Source of the DNA: an uncultured Duncaniella sp.
GTDB taxonomy: Bacteria; Bacteroidota; Bacteroidia; Bacteroidales; Muribaculaceae
Direction: 5' to 3'
Length of the DNA: 64,000 nt
Assembly (NCBI GenBank): GCA_910586665.1
Contig: CAJUIX010000011.1
Span: 1 to 64,000 of the forward strand
This document shows positions 17,283 through 27,903 of the stretch, one piece after another; within the stretch, counting starts at the first letter, position 1; each line of letters starts with the position of its first letter. The position numbers were made by a program, and so were the translations under genes. The notes under the pieces were generated by a model. That model was not told the DNA's origin. It worked only from the letters and a program-made list of their open reading frames with translations, and searched no databases.

Positions 17283-17861
17283 CTAAGGAAGTAGCCTGAA
17301 CGTGAGTCTATGCAATGGTGACGGGCCGTGGGCTGCGATGGCGGCGCGATGGTCACGGGTGGGATAGCCTTTGTTGTTTTTCCAGTTGTAGACGGGGTAG
17401 TCTTCGTCGGCTTTTTCCATGAAGTCGTCGCGATAGGTCTTCGCGAGGATTGACGCGGCAGCGATGTTGCCGAATTTGGAGTCTCCCTTGACCACTGTGA
17501 CAGCCGGTATATCCTTGTAGGGTTTGAAGCGGTTGCCGTCAACTGCTATTGCTCCGGGACGGACGTCGAGGAGGTCGAGGGCGCGGTGCATAGCGAGAAT
17601 TGACGCGTTGAGGATGTTGATACTGTCAATTTCCTCATGTGAGCAGGAGGCTACGGCCCATGCCACGGCGTCGCGCTCTATTATCGGGCGCAGTTCGGCC
17701 CGCTGTGCAGCGGTGAGTTTCTTTGAGTCGTTGAGAAGGGGATGGGTATAGCCGTCGGGGAGGATGACTGCGGCGGCAAATACCGGGCCCGCCAGGCAGC
17801 CGCGTCCGGCTTCGTCGCAGCCGGCTTCAAGGATGAAGGGGGTGGTGGAGGAAGGGAGCAT
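17283..17861 (-). CDS. rnhB: Ribonuclease HII
   Basis: RNase HII (192 residues) cleaves the RNA strand of RNA:DNA hybrids and removes single ribonucleotides from DNA. The signature GCDEAGRGCLAGPV gives the first acidic residues. A DSKKL block and the NILNASILAMHRAL helix follow, and the later acidic residue is in VDGNR. Length is typical. The gene is upstream of, and convergent with, the glycosyltransferase gene, and is preceded by a copy of the composite repeat rather than a clear promoter. Confidence 0.93.
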   Translation of the reverse strand: MLPSSTTPFILEAGCDEAGRGCLAGPVFAAAVILPDGYTHPLLNDSKKLTAAQRAELRPIIERDAVAWAVASCSHEEIDSINILNASILAMHRALDLLDVRPGAIAVDGNRFKPYKDIPAVTVVKGDSKFGNIAAASILAKTYRDDFMEKADEDYPVYNWKNNKGYPTRDHRAAIAAHGPSPLHRLTFRLLP

Positions 17862-17875
17862 AGGCTTGGGGGTAA

Positions 17876-17993
17876 TAGTATAGAGTTTAAAGTATAGAGT
17901 ATAGAGGGGAGTTTGTTTAAAGGGCGGGTTTAAGGTTTAGGGGAGTCTTTAGGGTCGTTAAGGTCTTTAAAGTCGTTAAGGACTTTATTAAGG
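17876..17993 (-). repeat. Composite low-complexity intergenic element, copy 4
   Basis: The spacer between the response regulator stop and the rnhB start. Read on the minus strand it has CTTTAAAG/CCTTAACGAC words, then CCTAAACCTTAAACCC, then CTCTATACTTTAAACTC words, ending 15 bases before the rnhB ATG. This is the same order and orientation as copies 1 and 6 relative to the downstream gene. Confidence 0.8.
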
Positions 17994-18773
17994 TCATACC
18001 ACGTCCATGAATCCGTAGCCGAGGACGGAGCGATTGACGATATTCTGGCCATAGTTGCCGAGTTTTTTGCGGAGACGGGAGATGTTGACATCGACCAGCC
18101 GGGGATTGTTCATGCTTTCGCCGGGCCAGGCGGTGGAGTAGATTTCTTCACGGGTGAAGAGTTTGTTGCGCTCGCGCAGAAGGTGGGTGAGGATGGTGAA
18201 TTCGGTAGGGGAGAGCGAGATTGCGTCGCCGTCGATGATGAGGCCGCGCGAATCTACGTTGAGGATGAGCGTGCGGTACTCGATGGTTCGCACTGTCTTT
18301 ATCGGGGCAAAGTTTCGGTGGCGGCGCAGTACGGAGCGCACCCGTGCCATGAACTCGCGCAGTGAGAAAGGCTTGGTTACATAGTCGTCGGCCCCTGCAT
18401 TGAGTCCGGCGATGATGCTGTTTTCGGAGTCAAGCTCCGTACAGAACAGCACGGGGATGTGGCGGGTCATACGGTCCTCCTTCATGCGTTCAAGAAGTTC
18501 GAAACCGTCTATTTCGCCCGGGAGCTTGATTTCGGTGATGACGAGATGAAATGTTTCGAGTGAGAGAACAAGAGCGTCTTCCGCTTGCGAAACAGTCACC
18601 ACGCGATACCCCTCACTCCTTAGGTTGCCCTCCAGAAGCGAAGTGATGTTCCTGTCGCTGTCGACGATCAGAATCGAGGGTGTAAGATTGGATTCGACTG
18701 TTTCCACAATTGTAGATTTATGCAGATGTTGAAAAGTAAAGATTGTAAAATTGTTGTATTGCAAAAATAACAT
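17994..18773 (-). CDS. OmpR-type response regulator with atypical receiver
   Basis: Receiver domain (about residues 33-150) plus a C-terminal winged-helix DNA-binding domain (about 165-258, with TILTHLLRERNKLFTREEIY and RLVDVNISRLRKKLG). The receiver keeps the switch Thr112 and Lys134 (DDYVTKPFS). The phospho-acceptor Asp is replaced by Glu81 (LVITEIKLPG), and the acidic pair is altered (VDSD, residues 37-40). It is probably not phosphorylated in the usual way. No sensor kinase gene is adjacent. The start is uncertain: the ATG at 18773 lies 5' of a TATTTTTG -7-like box (complement of 18762-18769), so a GTG at 18707 is a good alternative. Confidence 0.85.
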   Translation of the reverse strand: MLFLQYNNFTIFTFQHLHKSTIVETVESNLTPSILIVDSDRNITSLLEGNLRSEGYRVVTVSQAEDALVLSLETFHLVITEIKLPGEIDGFELLERMKEDRMTRHIPVLFCTELDSENSIIAGLNAGADDYVTKPFSLREFMARVRSVLRRHRNFAPIKTVRTIEYRTLILNVDSRGLIIDGDAISLSPTEFTILTHLLRERNKLFTREEIYSTAWPGESMNNPRLVDVNISRLRKKLGNYGQNIVNRSVLGYGFMDVV

Positions 18774-18895
18774 TTTTTCATGTTAGTTAAATAATTTGTA
18801 ACCGAATTGTGTGATGTTTGAAATCAAATTGTCATGATTATGTGCGAGTTGCTTATTATAAATATGTGTAGCGAGATTTTTTTAGCTCGCAATGA

Positions 18896-18927
18896 TTGGT
18901 TTATTGCAATAATAATCCTTACCTTTG
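18896..18927 (+). promoter_or_regulatory. Promoter of pyrH-frr
   Basis: TTGG at 18896-18899, a 20-base spacer and TACCTTTG at 18920-18927, followed after 40 bases by the pyrH ATG. Confidence 0.6.
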
Positions 18928-18967
18928 TGAAACGACATTTATCATTAAAAAAACAGCATTAATAATA

Positions 18968-19678
18968 ATGGAACCGAAATACAGAAGAATCCTGCTGAAG
19001 CTGAGCGGCGAGTCGCTCATGGGCAAGCAGGGATATGGGATCGACACAGAGCGTCTCGAGGAGTATGCACGTCAGATCATGGAGGTGTGCTCGGCCGGGG
19101 TGCAGGTGGCTATAGTCATCGGCGGCGGAAATATATTCCGCGGCGTGTTGGGAGCAGCCAAGGGTTTTAACAGGGTCAAGGGTGACCAGATGGGTATGCT
19201 CGCCACTGTCATCAACTCACTCGCCCTCTCGTCGGCCCTCGACGCGATAGGGCAGCCGGCAAGGGTGTTCACAGCCCTCAACATGTATCCTATCGGTGAC
19301 TATTATTCCAACCGCACGGCTATGGAGGCTATGATGCGCGGCGAGGTGGCAATAATCGCCGGCGGCACCGGCAATCCATTCTTTACCACCGACACCGGCA
19401 GCGCCCTGCGCGGTATCGAGGTGGAGGCCGATGTGATGCTCAAGGGCACCCGCGTGGACGGCATCTATACAGCCGACCCGGAGAAGGACCCGACGGCCAC
19501 GAAGTTTGACAAAATCAGCTATGACGAGGTGTATACCCGCGGCCTGAAGGTGATGGATCTCACGGCTACGGCCCTCTGCAAGGAGAACCACCTACCTATA
19601 ATAGTCTTCGACATGGACACTCCCGGCAATCTCATGAAAGTGATGAAGGGTGAGCCTATCGGCACTCTCGTCTATTAA
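18968..19678 (+). CDS. pyrH: UMP kinase
   Basis: PyrH (236 residues) phosphorylates UMP to UDP. It starts MEPKYRRILLKLSGESLMG, the typical opening with the ATP-site Lys and GES. GGGNIFRG, the acceptor-site TGNPFFTTDT and TRVDGIYTADPEKDP are all conserved. An in-frame start 72 bases upstream was rejected because it would overlap the -7 promoter box. frr follows after 39 bases, the usual pyrH-frr pairing. Confidence 0.96.
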   Translation: MEPKYRRILLKLSGESLMGKQGYGIDTERLEEYARQIMEVCSAGVQVAIVIGGGNIFRGVLGAAKGFNRVKGDQMGMLATVINSLALSSALDAIGQPARVFTALNMYPIGDYYSNRTAMEAMMRGEVAIIAGGTGNPFFTTDTGSALRGIEVEADVMLKGTRVDGIYTADPEKDPTATKFDKISYDEVYTRGLKVMDLTATALCKENHLPIIVFDMDTPGNLMKVMKGEPIGTLVY

Positions 19679-19717
19679 AGCAATTTTTTTGATATCTAAA
19701 CTTAATACTATATTTAT

Positions 19718-20275
19718 ATGGAACCCTCCGACTACCTAAATCCGGCCGAGGAAAAGATGGAACTCGCCGTGGCATATCTCGACGAGGTACTTGCCCACAT
19801 CCGCGCGGGCAAAGCCAATCCGAAGATTCTCGACTCTGTCAAAGTGAGCTACTACGGGACCAACGTCCCCGTATCGCAGGTGGCCAACGTCGCCGTCCCC
19901 GATGCACGCACCATAACCATTACCCCGTGGGAGAAGGCCATGTTCAAGGAGATTGAAAAGGCTATCATCAACTCCGAGCTGGGCATCACTCCCGAAAACA
20001 ACGGCGAGATTATCCGCATCTCCATTCCCCCGCTGACCGAGGAGCGCCGCCGCGCACTCGTGAAGCAGTCAAAGGGTGAGGCCGAGAACGCCAAAGTGAG
20101 CGTCAGAAATGCCCGCCGCGACGCTATCGAGGGCCTGAAGAAAGCCGTCAAGCAGGGAATGAGCGAGGACGTGGAGAAGGATGCAGAGAACGACGTGCAG
20201 AAGCTTCACGACAAGTATCTCAAAAAAATCGACGAGCTCTTTGCCGCAAAGGAGAAAGAAATTCTTACAGTTTGA
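19718..20275 (+). CDS. frr: Ribosome recycling factor
   Basis: RRF (185 residues) splits post-termination ribosomes together with EF-G. The conserved RAGKANPKILDSVKVSYYG, the ITPWEK turn, and IRISIPPLTEERRRALVKQ are present, and the C-terminal long helix carries VRNARRDA. It lies 39 bases after pyrH and is followed by a clear terminator at 20306. Confidence 0.96.
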   Translation: MEPSDYLNPAEEKMELAVAYLDEVLAHIRAGKANPKILDSVKVSYYGTNVPVSQVANVAVPDARTITITPWEKAMFKEIEKAIINSELGITPENNGEIIRISIPPLTEERRRALVKQSKGEAENAKVSVRNARRDAIEGLKKAVKQGMSEDVEKDAENDVQKLHDKYLKKIDELFAAKEKEILTV

Positions 20276-20305
20276 TTTTTATAGATTTTAATTTCATAGA
20301 AAGAG

Positions 20306-20347
20306 AGCCATTGCCTGTGTGAACCGGCAATGGCTTTCGCTTTTATT
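20306..20347 (+). terminator. Intrinsic terminator after frr
   Basis: AGCCATTGCC (20306-20315) pairs perfectly with GGCAATGGCT (20326-20335) and is followed by a T-rich run. Confidence 0.8.
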
Positions 20348-20368
20348 TTATTAATATGTGGTCAGGGA

Positions 20369-20971
20369 TTACTTTTTGTAGAGGACGGGGTTGGTCGAGG
20401 GGTCGTTGTACATCTTCATCTGGCGGTAGACCTTCATATATTTCCGTCCGGCTGCGATGTCATCGAGGAGCTGGTCAATGGCCGTAGTGAGGTCCTCCTG
20501 CTGCTGTAGGAGTATGTCGAGCTTTGCCTGGCATTTGGCTATGTGTTCGGCTGAGGCATCGGTGCGCTCGACCTCGCGGGCCATGTGGTAGATTTTGAGT
20601 GCGAGGATGGAGAGGCGGTCGAGCGCCCAGGCGGGACTCTCGGTGTTGATAGTGGCGTCGGGGAGGGGGGTGACGTCGGCATATTTCTCACGGAAGTAGC
20701 TGTCGATTTCCTCTACCATGTCGGTGCGGTCCTGGTTTGAGCGGTCGATGCGGCGCTTGAGGGCGAGGGCGTCGACGGGGTCTATGGCGGGGTCGCGGAT
20801 GATGTCCTCGAGGTGCCACTGGACGGCGTCAATCCAGTTTTTGGCAAAGAGTGTGGCTTCAATAGATCCTTCGGGATATGGATTGGCCACGATTGCGTCC
20901 ACATTGTCGGTGTCGTGATAGAGCGATGTCGTATCAGCGAAAATCTTGAATGAGTCTTTTGCGAAATTCAT
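20369..20971 (-). CDS. DUF4254 domain-containing protein
   Basis: A 200-residue, mainly helical protein matching DUF4254, which is common and uncharacterised in Bacteroidetes. A conserved FAKNWIDAVQWHLEDIIRDP block (residues ~43-62) and an RRIDRSNQDRTDMVEEID block are visible. The second half is a long helical hairpin that may pack as a coiled coil. The start at 20971 (MNFAKDS) is chosen over a TTG 66 bases upstream. It is convergent with frr and divergent from the radical SAM gene. No function can be assigned. Confidence 0.75.
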   Translation of the reverse strand: MNFAKDSFKIFADTTSLYHDTDNVDAIVANPYPEGSIEATLFAKNWIDAVQWHLEDIIRDPAIDPVDALALKRRIDRSNQDRTDMVEEIDSYFREKYADVTPLPDATINTESPAWALDRLSILALKIYHMAREVERTDASAEHIAKCQAKLDILLQQQEDLTTAIDQLLDDIAAGRKYMKVYRQMKMYNDPSTNPVLYKK

Positions 20972-21093
20972 GGGAGATCTGTTTAGGTTAAACTGTGGAT
21001 GATTAATAAATGCAAAGATGGTGATTTTTATTGCCAAAACAAAGAGGCGCGCCGAAAAAAATGCTTAAATTTGCTCTCAAAGCTACAATCAAC

Positions 21094-21876
21094 ATGCAGA
21101 CGGTACTATTTCATTCGACGATTTTCGGCCCGATACATTCGCGGCGCCTCGGGGTGTCGCTCGGGGTGAACCTTACTCCCGACGACGGAAAGATTTGCTC
21201 CTTTGACTGCCTCTACTGCGAGGCCGGTTTCAACGCACAGGGGCAGGGGACCACCGGATTTCCTCCGCGCGAGCGGGTGGCGCGACTGCTCGAGTCACGT
21301 CTGAAAAACATGAGCGAGGCCGGCGAGCCGCTCGACGTGATAACCTTCTCGGGCAACGGTGAGCCTACGCTCCACCCGGACTTTGCAGGGGTGATAGAGG
21401 ACACGCTCAGGATACGCGACAAGTATTACCCCTCGGCGAAGGTGAGCGTGCTGAGCAACTCTACACGTCTCGACCGCGAGAGCGTCGCAGCGGCCCTGCG
21501 CAAGGTTGACAACAATATTCTCAAACTCGACTCGGCAGTGACGGAGACGATGAGGCTTATCGACCGCCCCAACAGTCCGGCTTTCACTTCGGAGAAGGCT
21601 ATAGCCGACATTGCCGCCTTCAAGGGGCAGTGCATCGTCCAGACGATGCTGCTTCGCGGGGAGTATGAGGGTAAGAAATTTGACAACACGACCGACGCTG
21701 AGGTGGAGGCGCTCATCGAGGCTTACAAGAAAATCTCTCCCCGCGAAATCATGATTTACTCCATAGACCGCAAGACTCCCGCCGAGACTCTCGAGAAAGT
21801 CGGGCGCGAGGAGCTTGAAAGGGTAGGGGAGAGGATAGCTGCCGCGACGGGGATTCCCGTGCAGGTGGCGTCGTGA
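21094..21876 (+). CDS. Radical SAM protein
   Basis: A 260-residue radical SAM protein with the cluster motif CSFDCLYC (Cys-x3-Cys-x2-Cys, near residues 33-40) after GPIHSRRLGVSLGVNL. A glycine-rich SAM site ITFSGNGEPTLHPDF follows. The group resembles small MoaA-like or wyosine-synthesis-like proteins of unknown substrate, common in Bacteroidales. The start at 21094 is chosen because known relatives begin just before the LFH-x-x-x-GPIHSRRLG segment. A TAAATTTG -7 box at 21066-21073 supports this. Confidence 0.8.
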   Translation: MQTVLFHSTIFGPIHSRRLGVSLGVNLTPDDGKICSFDCLYCEAGFNAQGQGTTGFPPRERVARLLESRLKNMSEAGEPLDVITFSGNGEPTLHPDFAGVIEDTLRIRDKYYPSAKVSVLSNSTRLDRESVAAALRKVDNNILKLDSAVTETMRLIDRPNSPAFTSEKAIADIAAFKGQCIVQTMLLRGEYEGKKFDNTTDAEVEALIEAYKKISPREIMIYSIDRKTPAETLEKVGREELERVGERIAAATGIPVQVAS

Positions 21877-21921
21877 TAGTATAGAGTTTAAAGTATAGAG
21901 TATAGAGGGAAGAGTATAGTG
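21877..21921 (+). repeat. Composite low-complexity intergenic element, partial copy 5
   Basis: A TAGTATAGAGTTTAAAG block with further GTATAGAG words, the reverse complement of the CTATACT part of copies 1 and 6. It begins at the radical SAM stop codon. Confidence 0.7.
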
Positions 21922-21940
21922 TAAGTAATATTATGTATAT

Positions 21941-22870
21941 ATGGAGAGAGAAGCGATGTCACAACGGCCCGTTTTAACACCGCGCCCGCTCACTCATGGC
22001 GACCGTGTGGCCATAGTCTCGCCGGCGGGAATCATCAAGCCGCAGATGGTCTACAACTGTCTGCCCGTGCTTGCCGACCGCGGGTGGGTGCCATACGTCG
22101 GAGAGAATACCTTCAACCGCTATGGCACCTTTGCAGGTACTGACGAGGAGCGCTACAGCGACCTGGAGACAGCGCTGCTCGACCCCGACACGCGTGCCAT
22201 CTTCTGCTCGCGCGGAGGCTACGGGGCTGTCCACCTCCTCGAGCGGCTCGACAAGCTGCCGCTGCGCGAGGACCCGAAGTGGATTGTCGGCTACAGTGAC
22301 ATATCGGCTCTCCACGCGCTCATGACTAAGCACGGCATCAAGTCGGTCCACGCCCCGATGTGCAAACACATCGCGACCACCCGGGGACGCGACGATGACT
22401 CGCAGGCTCTCTTCCGAATTCTCGAAGGGGGAGGGCAGCAGAGGGTCGGCGCGTCGCATCCGCTCAACCGTCCCGGCCGCGCGGAGGGTCAGCTCGTCGG
22501 CGGAAATCTTGCCGTCATAGCCGGACTCATCTCGACGGGCTTCGACGTCATCCGTCCCGGAAAGATTCTTTTCATCGAGGACATAGCCGAACCAATTTAT
22601 AAGGTGGAGCGCATCCTCTACACCCTCCGGCTGAGCGGCGTGCTCGGCTCGCTGGCCGGACTCGTGGTCGGGCAGTTCACCGACTACGCTCCCGACCGCG
22701 GGTCGCGGACGATGGAGGAGATGATCTCGCGCATGGTCGCGGACTATGGCTACCCCGTCGCCTTCGACTTCCCCTTCGGCCACGTCGACCACAATGTCCC
22801 GATGCTCTGTTCGGCGACTGTCGCGCTCGACGTTGACGGCAGTTCGGCGACTCTGACCGAAGTAGGGTAG
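21941..22870 (+). CDS. LD-carboxypeptidase (peptidase S66)
   Basis: A 309-residue S66 enzyme. The family (LdcA) cuts the terminal D-Ala from murein tetrapeptides between L- and D-centres during peptidoglycan recycling. It opens with GDRVAIVSPAG. FCSRGGYGAVHLLERL and the nucleophile segment IVGYSDISAL are present, followed by VGGNLAVI and, near the C-terminus, FPFGHVDHN with the catalytic His. No signal peptide is seen, which fits a cytoplasmic recycling enzyme. A second in-frame Met five codons later (MSQRP) is an alternative start. Confidence 0.9.
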   Translation: MEREAMSQRPVLTPRPLTHGDRVAIVSPAGIIKPQMVYNCLPVLADRGWVPYVGENTFNRYGTFAGTDEERYSDLETALLDPDTRAIFCSRGGYGAVHLLERLDKLPLREDPKWIVGYSDISALHALMTKHGIKSVHAPMCKHIATTRGRDDDSQALFRILEGGGQQRVGASHPLNRPGRAEGQLVGGNLAVIAGLISTGFDVIRPGKILFIEDIAEPIYKVERILYTLRLSGVLGSLAGLVVGQFTDYAPDRGSRTMEEMISRMVADYGYPVAFDFPFGHVDHNVPMLCSATVALDVDGSSATLTEVG

Positions 22871-23050
22871 GGGAGAGGCCTTGCGCCGCAGGAGGTGCAA
22901 ATTTAAGTCCTCGAGACTGGAAAATTCGCGTACACCTGCCCGAATCGGCTGAAATATTCGATTCTCAGAGGGGTAAAACAATGGTAATTAGTTGTATATC
23001 AGAGATATATTCGATATTTTTGTGCTCGCGCGGCGTGCAAATCTAAAAAT

Positions 23051-23082
23051 TTTGAATAGCTTTGAAAAAATCCGTATCTTTG
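23051..23082 (+). promoter_or_regulatory. Promoter of ybeY-mnmG
   Basis: TTTG at 23051-23054, a 20-base spacer, TATCTTTG at 23075-23082. The ATG of ybeY is only 4 bases past the -7 box, so the mRNA may be leaderless. Confidence 0.7.
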
Positions 23083-23086
23083 TAAC

Positions 23087-23504
23087 ATGAAGAAAATAGA
23101 GTGGCTCACCGAAGGCGATGCAAAAATGCCTGAAATTGACACCGCGCGTCTTGCGACATGGATTGAGGCGGTGGCAAAGTCGCACAACCGAATTTTAGGC
23201 CCGCTCACATATATCTTCTGCGACGATTCCAAAATCATCGAGGTCAACCGTCAGTTTCTCAACCACGATTATTACACCGACATCATAACCTTCGATTATT
23301 CGCGCGGGCGCATGGTGTCGGGCGACATGTTTATATCACTTGACACTGTTCTCTCCAATTCGGAGCTTGTCGGAGCCACATACGAGCGCGAGCTTCATCG
23401 CGTGATAATCCACGGAGTCCTACACCTCTGCGGTATCAACGACAAAGGTCCCGGAGAGCGCGAAATTATGGAATCTTTTGAAAATAAAGCACTTGAAATA
23501 TTAG

Positions 23505-23515
<11 letters not shown>
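23087..23515 (+). CDS. ybeY: Endoribonuclease YbeY (rRNA maturation factor)
   Basis: A 142-residue YbeY/UPF0054 protein, a metal-dependent RNase involved in 16S rRNA 3' maturation and ribosome quality control. The fold is recognisable from VNRQFLNHDYYTDIITFDYS and HRVIIHGVLHLCGINDKG. The first two zinc ligands are present (His109, His113). The usual third His (from a G-Y-D-H motif) is absent and the position reads N-D-K, which from memory is common in Bacteroidetes homologues. The stop overlaps the mnmG start by 11 bases. Confidence 0.9.
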
Positions 23516-25385
<1,870 letters not shown>

Positions 25386-25391
25386 AATTAA

Positions 25392-25407
25392 TGTTTCACG
25401 TGAAACA
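25392..25407. promoter_or_regulatory. parS chromosome partition site
   Basis: TGTTTCACGTGAAACA, a perfect 16-base palindrome identical to the bacterial parS consensus bound by ParB/Spo0J. It lies between the mnmG stop and the apt start. Confidence 0.85.
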
Positions 25408-25447
25408 ATTTGGCAAAAACGAAACTTAACTCTTAAACTTAAAATAC

Positions 25448-25966
25448 ATGGAATATCTGAAGCAACGTATCCGTGACGTCTATGATTTCCCTCAGAAGGG
25501 CGTCATATTTCGCGACATCACCACTCTCTTGAAGGATCCGAGAGGCCTTCACATAATCGGTTGGGACCTTTCGCAACTTTACCGTGACAAAGGTGTTACT
25601 AAGGTGGTGGGCATCGAGTCGCGCGGCTTCATAGGCGGCTCTATTCTCGCTTTTGAACTTGGCGCAGGCTTTGTCCCCGTGCGCAAGCCCGGCAAGCTCC
25701 CCGCCGACACCATCAGCGCATCGTATGACAAGGAATATGGCAAGGATATAATCGAAATTCACCGTGATGCCATCACCCCCGATGATGTTGTCGTGCTCCA
25801 TGACGACGTCCTCGCCACAGGTGGCACTATGGCTGCCGCCTACAACCTCGTCAAGTCAATGAACCCGAAAAAGATTTACATAAACTTCATAATCGAGCTG
25901 CTTGCCCTCAACGGTCGCGCCAACCTTCCGGCCGAGGCGGAGGTGACCTCACTCATCACCTATTGA
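25448..25966 (+). CDS. apt: Adenine phosphoribosyltransferase
   Basis: Apt (172 residues) salvages adenine to AMP with PRPP. It starts with the family's IRDVYDFPQKGVIFRDIT block and has the PRPP-binding motif VVLHDDVLATGGTMAAA near residue 118. A GIESRGFIGGSILA loop is also conserved. It lies 62 bases after mnmG, with parS in the gap, and 25 bases before uvrC. Confidence 0.95.
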   Translation: MEYLKQRIRDVYDFPQKGVIFRDITTLLKDPRGLHIIGWDLSQLYRDKGVTKVVGIESRGFIGGSILAFELGAGFVPVRKPGKLPADTISASYDKEYGKDIIEIHRDAITPDDVVVLHDDVLATGGTMAAAYNLVKSMNPKKIYINFIIELLALNGRANLPAEAEVTSLITY

Positions 25967-25991
25967 CGGGCCGGCTGCTGCCGTCAACACT

Positions 25992-27803
25992 ATGGCCAAA
26001 CATAAAAAGTCGGCATCACTGACCGAAAAAATATCCATTCTTCCAGATACCCCCGGCGTCTACATGTATTTCGACGCCGAGGGTACTGTCATATATGTAG
26101 GTAAGGCGAAGAATCTGAAACGCCGCGTAAGCTCCTACTTCAACCGCACCCACGACAGTCTTCGAACTAACCTCCTTGTGCGTGCCATTTGCGACATGCG
26201 CTACATCGTCGTGCCCACCGAGCAGGATGCCCTCAATCTGGAGGCATCGATGATCAAGGAGTACCAGCCGCGCTACAATGTGCTGCTGAAGGACGACAAA
26301 TCCTATCCCTGGATTGTCGTGACCAACGAGCATTTCCCGCGCGTGTTCATGACCCGCCAGCGTATCAAGGACGGTTCGAAGTATTACGGCCCCTATACCG
26401 ACACAGGCTCTGCACGCGCCACGCTCGAGCTGGTCAAGAAGCTCTACAACATCCGCTCCTGCCGCAATCCTATGACCGAGGACTGGGTGCGTGCCGGCAA
26501 GGGACGCCTCTGTCTCGACTATCATCTGAAGCGCTGCAAGGGGTGCTGCACGGGGCTTATAAGCTCGGAGGAATACTGCAAGGACATCGACAAGGTGCGC
26601 GCCATCCTGCGCGGGGAGACGGGCGAACTGCTCTCATATCTGCGCGGCGAAATGGAGAAGCTCTCTATGGAGATGCGTTTCGAAGAGGCGCAGGAGCTGA
26701 AGGAGCAATATGACCTCATCAAGCGCTACCAGGCAAAGAGCGTCATAGTCTCTCAGACGATAGAGGATATAGACGTGTTCGGCATCGACGACGAGGACAC
26801 GGACGTTTACATAAACTATATGCACGTCCGCCGCGGCGCGGTGGTCAAGTCGGTTACGCTCGAATTCAAACGCCGCCTCGAGGAGTCGCGTGCGCAGCTT
26901 TTGGGCTATGCCATGTCGGAAATCTCCGAGTCGCTCGGAGTGAAGTTCGACGAGGTCATTGTGGCCGAGACACCGGACGTGGAGATGCCCGATGTCAAGT
27001 TTGTCATACCCCGGCGGGGCGACAAGGCGAAGCTTCTTGAAGTGTCGGAAAAGAACGCCCGCCAGCACCGTGTTGACAAAATCAAGACCATTGAGAAGCG
27101 CGACCCTGAAAGCCGCACCGACAGGATACTCCGGCGCATACAGTCGGATTTCCACCTCAGCGAGCTTCCGCACCACATCGAGTGTTTCGACAATTCAAAC
27201 ATCCAGGGGACAAATCCGGTGGCCTCCTGCGTGGTCTTCAAGGATGCTAAGCCGAGCAAGAAGGACTACCGCCATTTCAATATCAAGACAGTAGAGGGGC
27301 CTGACGATTTCGCCTCGATGAAGGAGGTGCTGACTCGCCGCTACACCCGCCTCGTCAACGAGGGGAAGGAGCTTCCGCAGCTCATCGTGGTCGACGGCGG
27401 CAAGGGGCAGCTTTCGGCGGCTGTCGAGGCCCTCGACGACATGGGGCTCCGCGGGACGATTGCCGTTGTAGGCATCGCGAAGCGTCTCGAGGAGATTTAT
27501 TTCCCGGGCGACAGCATACCTCTCTACATCGACAAGAACAGCGAGACGCTGCGCGTGGTGCAGCACCTGCGCGACGAGGCCCACCGCTTCGGCATCACCC
27601 ACCACCGCAACCGCCGCAGCAAGACCCAGGCTGTCTCCGAGCTTGACGGCATCAAGGGTGTCGGCGAGAAGACCCGCACGGCGCTGCTCACGCACTTCAA
27701 GAGCGTCAAGCGCCTGCGCGAGGCCGACCTCGACAGCATAGCCGAAATCGTTGGGCCGGCCAAGGCTTCGATAGTCTACGGAGCCATCCACGGCGGTGAA
27801 TAA
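25992..27803 (+). CDS. uvrC: Excinuclease ABC subunit C
   Basis: UvrC (603 residues) makes both cuts in UvrABC nucleotide excision repair. Domains in order: GIY-YIG nuclease (PGVYMYFDAEGTVIYVGKAK, about residues 18-95), a Cys-rich CLDYHLKRCKGCC segment, a UVR motif (MRFEEAQELKEQYDLI, about 220), the RNase H-like nuclease (IECFDNSNIQGT, VVDGGKGQLSAA) and a C-terminal helix-hairpin-helix pair (IKGVGEKTRTALL). It is full length and lies 25 bases after apt. Confidence 0.96.
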   Translation: MAKHKKSASLTEKISILPDTPGVYMYFDAEGTVIYVGKAKNLKRRVSSYFNRTHDSLRTNLLVRAICDMRYIVVPTEQDALNLEASMIKEYQPRYNVLLKDDKSYPWIVVTNEHFPRVFMTRQRIKDGSKYYGPYTDTGSARATLELVKKLYNIRSCRNPMTEDWVRAGKGRLCLDYHLKRCKGCCTGLISSEEYCKDIDKVRAILRGETGELLSYLRGEMEKLSMEMRFEEAQELKEQYDLIKRYQAKSVIVSQTIEDIDVFGIDDEDTDVYINYMHVRRGAVVKSVTLEFKRRLEESRAQLLGYAMSEISESLGVKFDEVIVAETPDVEMPDVKFVIPRRGDKAKLLEVSEKNARQHRVDKIKTIEKRDPESRTDRILRRIQSDFHLSELPHHIECFDNSNIQGTNPVASCVVFKDAKPSKKDYRHFNIKTVEGPDDFASMKEVLTRRYTRLVNEGKELPQLIVVDGGKGQLSAAVEALDDMGLRGTIAVVGIAKRLEEIYFPGDSIPLYIDKNSETLRVVQHLRDEAHRFGITHHRNRRSKTQAVSELDGIKGVGEKTRTALLTHFKSVKRLREADLDSIAEIVGPAKASIVYGAIHGGE

Positions 27804-27861
27804 AATTTGATTTTTTCTTCCTCTTTTGCTTTATCGCACCACTAAGGGTCTTTCCGTGACA

Positions 27862-27869
27862 TAACTTTG
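27862..27869 (+). promoter_or_regulatory. Candidate -7 box for the holin-like gene
   Basis: TAACTTTG matches TAnnTTTG 34 bases before the ATG at 27904. No good -33 box is seen. Confidence 0.35.
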
Positions 27870-27903
27870 CGGTATCTTCCAACCATTAAAAAACTGCAAA
27901 GCC

